The translations under genes were made by a program, and so were the position numbers. A stretch of DNA of 64,000 bases, taken from NCBI RefSeq assembly GCF_001436115.1, contig NZ_AYZQ01000002.1:343549-407548 (forward strand), written 5' to 3'. The notes beneath the pieces are model-generated. The model did no database searches. It saw only the letters and a program-made list of their open reading frames with translations, and was not told the origin of the DNA. Shown here piece by piece: positions 60,190-64,000 of the stretch; positions within the stretch are counted from its first letter, which is position 1; each line of letters begins with the position of its first letter. Source of the stretch: Lacticaseibacillus brantae DSM 23927 (lineage in GTDB: Bacteria; Bacillota; Bacilli; Lactobacillales; Lactobacillaceae).

Positions 60190-60852
60190 CTAATCTGTCT
60201 CAGGGGTATTTTTATGCGATTTTTTGCGGTTGATAATGGTCGTCACTACAATCGGAACCAGGGAGATGAGGACAATGGCAATCACAACAAAGGAGAAATG
60301 TGATTTAACAAAAGGCTGATTGCCAAAGAAGAATCCTGTCACGCAACACAGGGTGACCCAGAGGAAGCCCCCTAAGAAGTTGTAATGAATGAATTTGCCG
60401 TAGTGCATGTTGCTACCACCAGAGACAAACGGTGCAAACGTGCGGATGAAGGGGATGAATCGCGCAATGGCGATGGTTTTCCCACCGTGCTTATTGAAGA
60501 AAGCCTCAGCTTGACCTAAGCGTTCGCGATTGATTAAGCGCCCAAAGCGGCCACTGTTAGAAGCGGCCAGACCCAAGCGCTTCCCAATTTCATAGTTCAA
60601 GCTGTCACCCAAGACAGCGGCAGCAAGGAAAACAATGAAGAGCACCCAGATGTTCAAATGATAAACCGCGTTGGCAGCCAAGGCGCTGGCAGCAAACAAT
60701 AATGAATCCCCAGGCAAGAATGGGAAGATAACGACTCCGGTTTCAATGAAAATCATGAGGAAGAGAATTAAGTAAGTCCAGCCACCAAAGTTGTTGACGA
60801 TAGTGACCAGGTGGGTATCAATGTGCAAGATAAAATCAATTAGTTGCGTCAT
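60190..60852 (-). CDS. DedA-family membrane protein
   Basis: The 220-residue protein has about five helices. FPFLPGDSLLFAASALA and FIPFIRTFAPFVSGGSNMHYGKF are the conserved DedA blocks with the essential acidic and Arg residues. DedA proteins flip or scramble lipids and undecaprenyl phosphate. The ribosome site upstream of the ATG is weak (GAGC), a notable exception in the window. It is next to PgpA, also on the phospholipid pathway. Confidence 0.9.
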   Translation of the reverse strand: MTQLIDFILHIDTHLVTIVNNFGGWTYLILFLMIFIETGVVIFPFLPGDSLLFAASALAANAVYHLNIWVLFIVFLAAAVLGDSLNYEIGKRLGLAASNSGRFGRLINRERLGQAEAFFNKHGGKTIAIARFIPFIRTFAPFVSGGSNMHYGKFIHYNFLGGFLWVTLCCVTGFFFGNQPFVKSHFSFVVIAIVLISLVPIVVTTIINRKKSHKNTPETD

Positions 60853-60921
60853 AGTGTGGTGCTCAAAAGCGGGCTTTTGAGGCTTCCTTTCTGAAAAGTC
60901 TACGGCCTAAAGTATACAAGG

Positions 60922-60949
60922 AAAGCCGTCGAGATGCGACGGCTTTTGA
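60922..60949 (-). terminator. Terminator of pgpA
   Basis: AAAGCCGTCG and CGACGGCTTT form the stem; on the minus strand it is about 15 bp after the pgpA stop. Confidence 0.85.
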
Positions 60950-60965
60950 TTGGTTTATCAAAATC

Positions 60966-61469
60966 TCAATAGATGTCATCTTCGATTTCGGGATGGGAGT
61001 GAGCCAAACGGCTGGCGGCTGCAGCAGCAATCGCCCCAACAATATCGTCTAAGAAGGTATGAATAATGCCGGGCTCATGAGCATTGAGTTTGGCCAAAAT
61101 CCCGGGCTTTACCCGATCAATATACCCGTAGTTGGTAAACCCAATTGAACCGTAGACGTTAACAATCGAAAAGGCGAGTACTTCATCGACCCCATACAGG
61201 CCTTCATCGACTTCGATGATTTCTTGTAAAGGTGATTCAAGTTGATGCTTTTCGGCCGCCTTGTCTAAGGCGATGCCAGTCATCACGGCATTCTGGACTT
61301 CCCGCTTACGCAAAACAATTTCGACGTTTTTCGTGGCTTCTTCTATTGTTAATGTCGGAATGAACTTGGATTGCAGAAACATGACGAGCTCTCCAATTGC
61401 GGGTAAGGCCACGCCGCGTTCTTGCAACAGGTCAATGGTATGTTGATACAACTTGTCCTCGTGACTCAT
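60966..61469 (-). CDS. pgpA: Phosphatidylglycerophosphatase A-type protein
   Basis: The 167-residue protein resembles Firmicute YutG-type PgpA: YGSIGFTNYGYIDRVKPGILAKLN and FLDDIVGAIAAAAASRL are the conserved blocks, the latter with the acidic pair expected at the active site. It would remove phosphate from phosphatidylglycerol phosphate. GGAGGAGAAAGA precedes the ATG. The flavoprotein gene ends 11 bp upstream, so they form an operon. Confidence 0.85.
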   Translation of the reverse strand: MSHEDKLYQHTIDLLQERGVALPAIGELVMFLQSKFIPTLTIEEATKNVEIVLRKREVQNAVMTGIALDKAAEKHQLESPLQEIIEVDEGLYGVDEVLAFSIVNVYGSIGFTNYGYIDRVKPGILAKLNAHEPGIIHTFLDDIVGAIAAAAASRLAHSHPEIEDDIY

Positions 61470-61480
61470 TCTTTCTCCTC

Positions 61481-62464
61481 CTAGTGATAAAGTTGCGAAC
61501 TGTGTAATGCGGCCCGCCGATCAGGATACAAATAACTGAGCGCATCATTCACTGCTGTTGGCGCTTCGCCAAAACCACTGGCAATGAGTTGTAATTTCCC
61601 GGGGTAATTGACTGCGTCACCAATGGCGTAGATACCAGCGCGACTGGTTTGCATCTGCGAATCAACGGCGATTAAATTACGGTCTAACGTCAAGTCCCAT
61701 TGCTTCAGTTGTTTGTTGTCACTCATGAAGCCATAATTGACAAGCAATTTATCCACAGTCAATTCCACATTGGCATCGCCGCGGACCTCTTTAAGGTTCA
61801 ACGTGACCAGAGGCCCTTCTGGTTGGATGGCATTAATGAGAAACGGGGTGTGTTGGACCACTGTGCTGGCATTCAAAGTCGCCACGCTAGACTCCAAGGC
61901 CCGAAATTCGTTGCGGCGATGAATTAAGTGAACTGATTTGGCAATTGGGGCTAAAGTCAATGCCCAATCAATCGCGGAATCTCCGCCACCCGCGATGGCA
62001 ACATCTAAGTCCCGATAGTTCTCGAGGTCGCGAACAAAATAGTTGACCTGGTGACCATCCATACGCTCATCATAGTCGACAGCCAGTTTACGTGGCAGAA
62101 AGGCGCCCCCGCCAGTCGCAATAATGACAGTTTTGGTGAGAAAATCACCCTGATCACTCGTCAGGCGATAACCGCCCTCGACTGTTTCGATTTGGGTCAC
62201 CGTGGTGGCGGTCTGAATCGTCGGCTCAAAGTGCGCACTCTGTTCGATTAATTTGGCCGTCAACTCGGTCCCGTTGATGGCCGGGTAGCCGGCAATATCA
62301 TAGAGCACTTTAGCAGGGTACAGGTTGAAGGGCTGACCACCCAATTCACTCAAACTTTCTATTAATAAGACATCGGCTGAGCGTAGACCAGCATAGAAGG
62401 CAGCAAACATGCCGACTGGGCCTCCACCGATGACGGTAATTTCATACATGTGCGTCGAATCCAT
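61481..62464 (-). CDS. Ferredoxin/flavodoxin-NADP reductase-like flavoprotein (TrxR-like fold)
   Basis: The 327-residue FAD protein has [18 protein letters not shown] (FAD-binding), [17 protein letters not shown] (NADPH-binding) and [15 protein letters not shown]. It lacks the CxxC of thioredoxin reductase, as in Bacillus YumC-type NADPH:ferredoxin reductases. AGAGGAATAACCAA precedes the ATG at 62464. A redox partner is not in the window. Confidence 0.9.
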   Translation of the reverse strand: MDSTHMYEITVIGGGPVGMFAAFYAGLRSADVLLIESLSELGGQPFNLYPAKVLYDIAGYPAINGTELTAKLIEQSAHFEPTIQTATTVTQIETVEGGYRLTSDQGDFLTKTVIIATGGGAFLPRKLAVDYDERMDGHQVNYFVRDLENYRDLDVAIAGGGDSAIDWALTLAPIAKSVHLIHRRNEFRALESSVATLNASTVVQHTPFLINAIQPEGPLVTLNLKEVRGDANVELTVDKLLVNYGFMSDNKQLKQWDLTLDRNLIAVDSQMQTSRAGIYAIGDAVNYPGKLQLIASGFGEAPTAVNDALSYLYPDRRAALHSSQLYH

Positions 62465-62600
62465 TTGGTTATTCCTCTTTTTCGTAAAGTAACAGCACTA
62501 CACTAACACATTTTAGAGAGGCGACCAATAGACGTAGCATTTTATAGAAAAAACGCGTATCATATCCACACATAATGCGTTCCACGAAAGGAAGATTCCA

Positions 62601-63191
62601 ATGAGCTTACCACAACTTGATTTAAAGGATTATGCAGGACCAATCGCCACAATCACGACTTCTTTAGGTACGATTAAAGTGGCTTTGTTTCCAAAACAAG
62701 CGCCAAAAACAGTTGAGAACTTCATTGGTTTGATTAAGAAGGGCTACTACGATGGGCAAGTTTTCCACCGGATTATTCCTGACTTCATGATCCAAGGCGG
62801 CGATCCAACTGGTACCGGGATGGGCGGCGAAAGTATTTGGGGTGAAAGCTTCGAAGATGAATTCTCGCCTGAACTGTTCAACATTCGGGGGGCATTATCA
62901 ATGGCTAACGCCGGTCCTAACACAAATGGCAGCCAGTTCTTTATCGTGTCTAATGAACATATTCGCCAAGACATGCTAGATCAAATGCCAGATGCGGGCT
63001 ATCCACAAGAGATTATTGATGCCTATCAAAATGGTGGTACACCATGGTTAGACCAACGTCATACCGTATTTGGCCAGGTCATCAGCGGGATGAACGTTTT
63101 GGATGCGATTAGCCAGGTGAAAACCGATGGCGCTGATAAGCCTGTGGAATCTGTCTTGGTAGAATCCATTACGGTTGAAAACGCCGACTAA
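62601..63191 (+). CDS. Peptidyl-prolyl cis-trans isomerase, cyclophilin type
   Basis: The 196-residue cyclophilin has [36 protein letters not shown] and the C-terminal [16 protein letters not shown]. There is no signal peptide, so it acts in the cytoplasm. GAAAGGAAGATTCCA precedes the ATG. Length is slightly above the 170-190 typical of bacterial PpiB because of a loop around [14 protein letters not shown]. Confidence 0.94.
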   Translation: MSLPQLDLKDYAGPIATITTSLGTIKVALFPKQAPKTVENFIGLIKKGYYDGQVFHRIIPDFMIQGGDPTGTGMGGESIWGESFEDEFSPELFNIRGALSMANAGPNTNGSQFFIVSNEHIRQDMLDQMPDAGYPQEIIDAYQNGGTPWLDQRHTVFGQVISGMNVLDAISQVKTDGADKPVESVLVESITVENAD

Positions 63192-63206
63192 GCTGTGTAA
63201 GAAAAG

Positions 63207-63235
63207 TTGGTACTTCATTTAAAGTACGGTATACT
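63207..63235 (+). promoter_or_regulatory. Promoter of the S1-domain gene with an inverted repeat
   Basis: TTGGTA, 17 bp and TATACT lie 34 bp before the ATG. GTACTT-N6-AAGTAC (63210-63227) fills the spacer and may be an operator. Confidence 0.55.
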
Positions 63236-63268
63236 ATTTGCTGTAAACTAATGAAATGAAGTGGCGGC

Positions 63269-63637
63269 ATGGAATATCGAATCGGTGATGTGATTACCGG
63301 TAAGGTTACCGGTATTCAACCCTATGGTGTCTTTGTGCTTCTTGATGACAAGACGCAAGGGCTGATCCACATTTCAGAATGCCAACACGGGTTTGTTAAA
63401 GATATCAGTCACCTGTTTAAGGTGGGGCAAGTGCTGCGGGTTATGATTTTGGATATTGATGAGTACACGCAGAAAATCAGTCTTTCGCTGCGCGCTTTAG
63501 ATACGAGTATTGAGTTGTCGTCCAAACGGACTCGCAAGCATTATTGGACCAATCGGAAAGTGCAACAAGGCTTTGCCCCGATTGCTGAAGCCTTGCTAGG
63601 ATGGGTCTCCAATTATTTAGACGACCTTGAGGCGTGA
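63269..63637 (+). CDS. S1-domain RNA-binding protein, CvfD/YugI-like (GSP13)
   Basis: The 122-residue protein has one S1 domain: GDVITGKVTGIQPYGVFVLL, GLIHISECQHGFVKDI and QKISLSLRAL. A basic C-terminal tail follows. YugI-type proteins bind ribosomal or mRNA targets and tune translation. The ribosome site upstream is weak (GAAGTGGCGGC). It is monocistronic, followed by a strong terminator. Confidence 0.9.
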   Translation: MEYRIGDVITGKVTGIQPYGVFVLLDDKTQGLIHISECQHGFVKDISHLFKVGQVLRVMILDIDEYTQKISLSLRALDTSIELSSKRTRKHYWTNRKVQQGFAPIAEALLGWVSNYLDDLEA

Positions 63638-63667
63638 GAAAGCACCCAGCATTGGGTGCTTTTTTCT
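63638..63667 (+). terminator. Terminator of the S1-domain gene
   Basis: AAAGCACCCA-GCAT-TGGGTGCTTTTTT is a perfect stem-loop. Confidence 0.92.
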
Positions 63668-63794
63668 TTTTCCGAATGGCAGAACTGAATTTTAGGTCAA
63701 AGTTCGGCTTTTGATTCATGAATATTCATACTATTGGGACTTTTCGCGTGCTTTTTCGGAAACTGAAAATTTCGATGCAGCCCACAGAAACCTG

Positions 63795-63823
63795 TTGACG
63801 TTGGTCAATTCAGCTGGTAAGAT
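63795..63823 (+). promoter_or_regulatory. Tandem promoter P1 at the window end
   Basis: TTGACG, 17 bp and TAAGAT, the first of three promoters in the same direction with no gene visible between them and the window edge. Confidence 0.65.
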
Positions 63824-63867
63824 AGCTATTGTTGTTAAGGCAATCGCGTCGGACATTTAAAAACTGT

Positions 63868-63896
63868 TTGACATCGACTAGCTGAGTTGGTAAACT
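63868..63896 (+). promoter_or_regulatory. Tandem promoter P2 at the window end
   Basis: A consensus TTGACA, 17 bp and TAAACT with the local context CTGAGTTGGTAAACT similar to P1 (CAGCTGGTAAGAT). Confidence 0.75.
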
Positions 63897-63962
63897 CATT
63901 GAGTTGCCAATTTATGGGAATGTATTGAGGATGAATATTTATTCATTAAATGAAATTCCTTG

Positions 63963-63991
63963 TTGACAATAGCTTGCCAAATTGATAAGCT
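63963..63991 (+). promoter_or_regulatory. Tandem promoter P3 at the window end
   Basis: A consensus TTGACA, 17 bp and TAAGCT. The three promoters are 73 and 95 bp apart. Their strength and spacing suggest a stable-RNA (rRNA or tRNA) operon beyond the window. Confidence 0.65.
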
Positions 63992-64000
63992 GTTATAGTT

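Overview
The window comes from a low-to-mid GC Gram-positive bacterium of the family Lactobacillaceae; the genus cannot be fixed by eye, although Lacticaseibacillus or a relative would fit. The grounds are strong AGGAGG ribosome sites, PepN and proline-iminopeptidase-like peptidases, YhgE/Pip, WxL-domain surface proteins, BMP/Nup nucleoside uptake, type I CoaA, and frequent GTG/TTG starts. Most of the window is ordinary chromosome. No tRNA, rRNA, CRISPR array, transposase or integrase was seen.

Layout. 0.1-4.3 kb: a Ser-rich membrane protein, a two-helix membrane protein and a polar amino-acid ABC transporter. 4.4-6.9 kb: hflX behind a leader-peptide attenuator, and a lipid kinase. 7.0-12.5 kb: an esterase, an APC permease with a possible leader ORF, and an ABC exporter of BceAB/MacB-FtsX type. 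12.5-13.9 kb: a CadD-type exporter behind an ArsR-like operator, and a histidine phosphatase. 14.1-18.8 kb: a BMP nucleoside uptake operon. 19.1-19.4 kb: a highly structured non-coding element. 19.4-28.4 kb: proline-iminopeptidase-like hydrolase, cation/proton antiporter, HelD, acyl-CoA thioesterase, CoaA and GuaA.

28.6-30.5 kb is an AT-rich island of foreign character directly after guaA. It holds a ParA/Soj-type ATPase and two overlapping unknown genes, and is followed by about 430 bp of empty AT-rich DNA. 31-33.3 kb: a stand-alone GAPDH divergent from a MmyB-type regulator and a DsrE-like protein.

33.5-43.9 kb is an envelope-related accessory region. It has two paralogous WYL regulators, a lipoprotein, a GT39-like membrane protein, PPK2, and three secreted proteins that each combine two SH3/GW-like repeats with a C39-like cysteine peptidase domain. 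The first WYL gene and the third C39-like gene carry the same 13-bp palindrome (GTCATAATATGAC or its complement) at the same distance from their -10 boxes, which implies one regulatory circuit.

44-52.2 kb: a QorB-like oxidoreductase with an Rrf2 regulator and a palindromic operator, a methyltransferase, PepN, and YhgE/Pip with a divergent TetR regulator. 52.4-58.5 kb: an esterase and three WxL-domain surface proteins (two with a Big_2-like domain), interrupted by an RluA-family pseudouridine synthase, ribosomal protein L33 and one unknown gene. 58.5-63.6 kb: GNAT, tautomerase, DedA, PgpA, FNR-like flavoprotein, cyclophilin and an S1-domain protein. The last 200 bp hold three tandem strong promoters pointing out of the window, as expected in front of a stable-RNA operon.

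The best leads for undescribed biology are the WYL/C39 secretion circuit, the ParA-led three-gene cassette, the MLTHWFDV leader attenuator of hflX, and the two-domain structured RNA at 19.1-19.4 kb.
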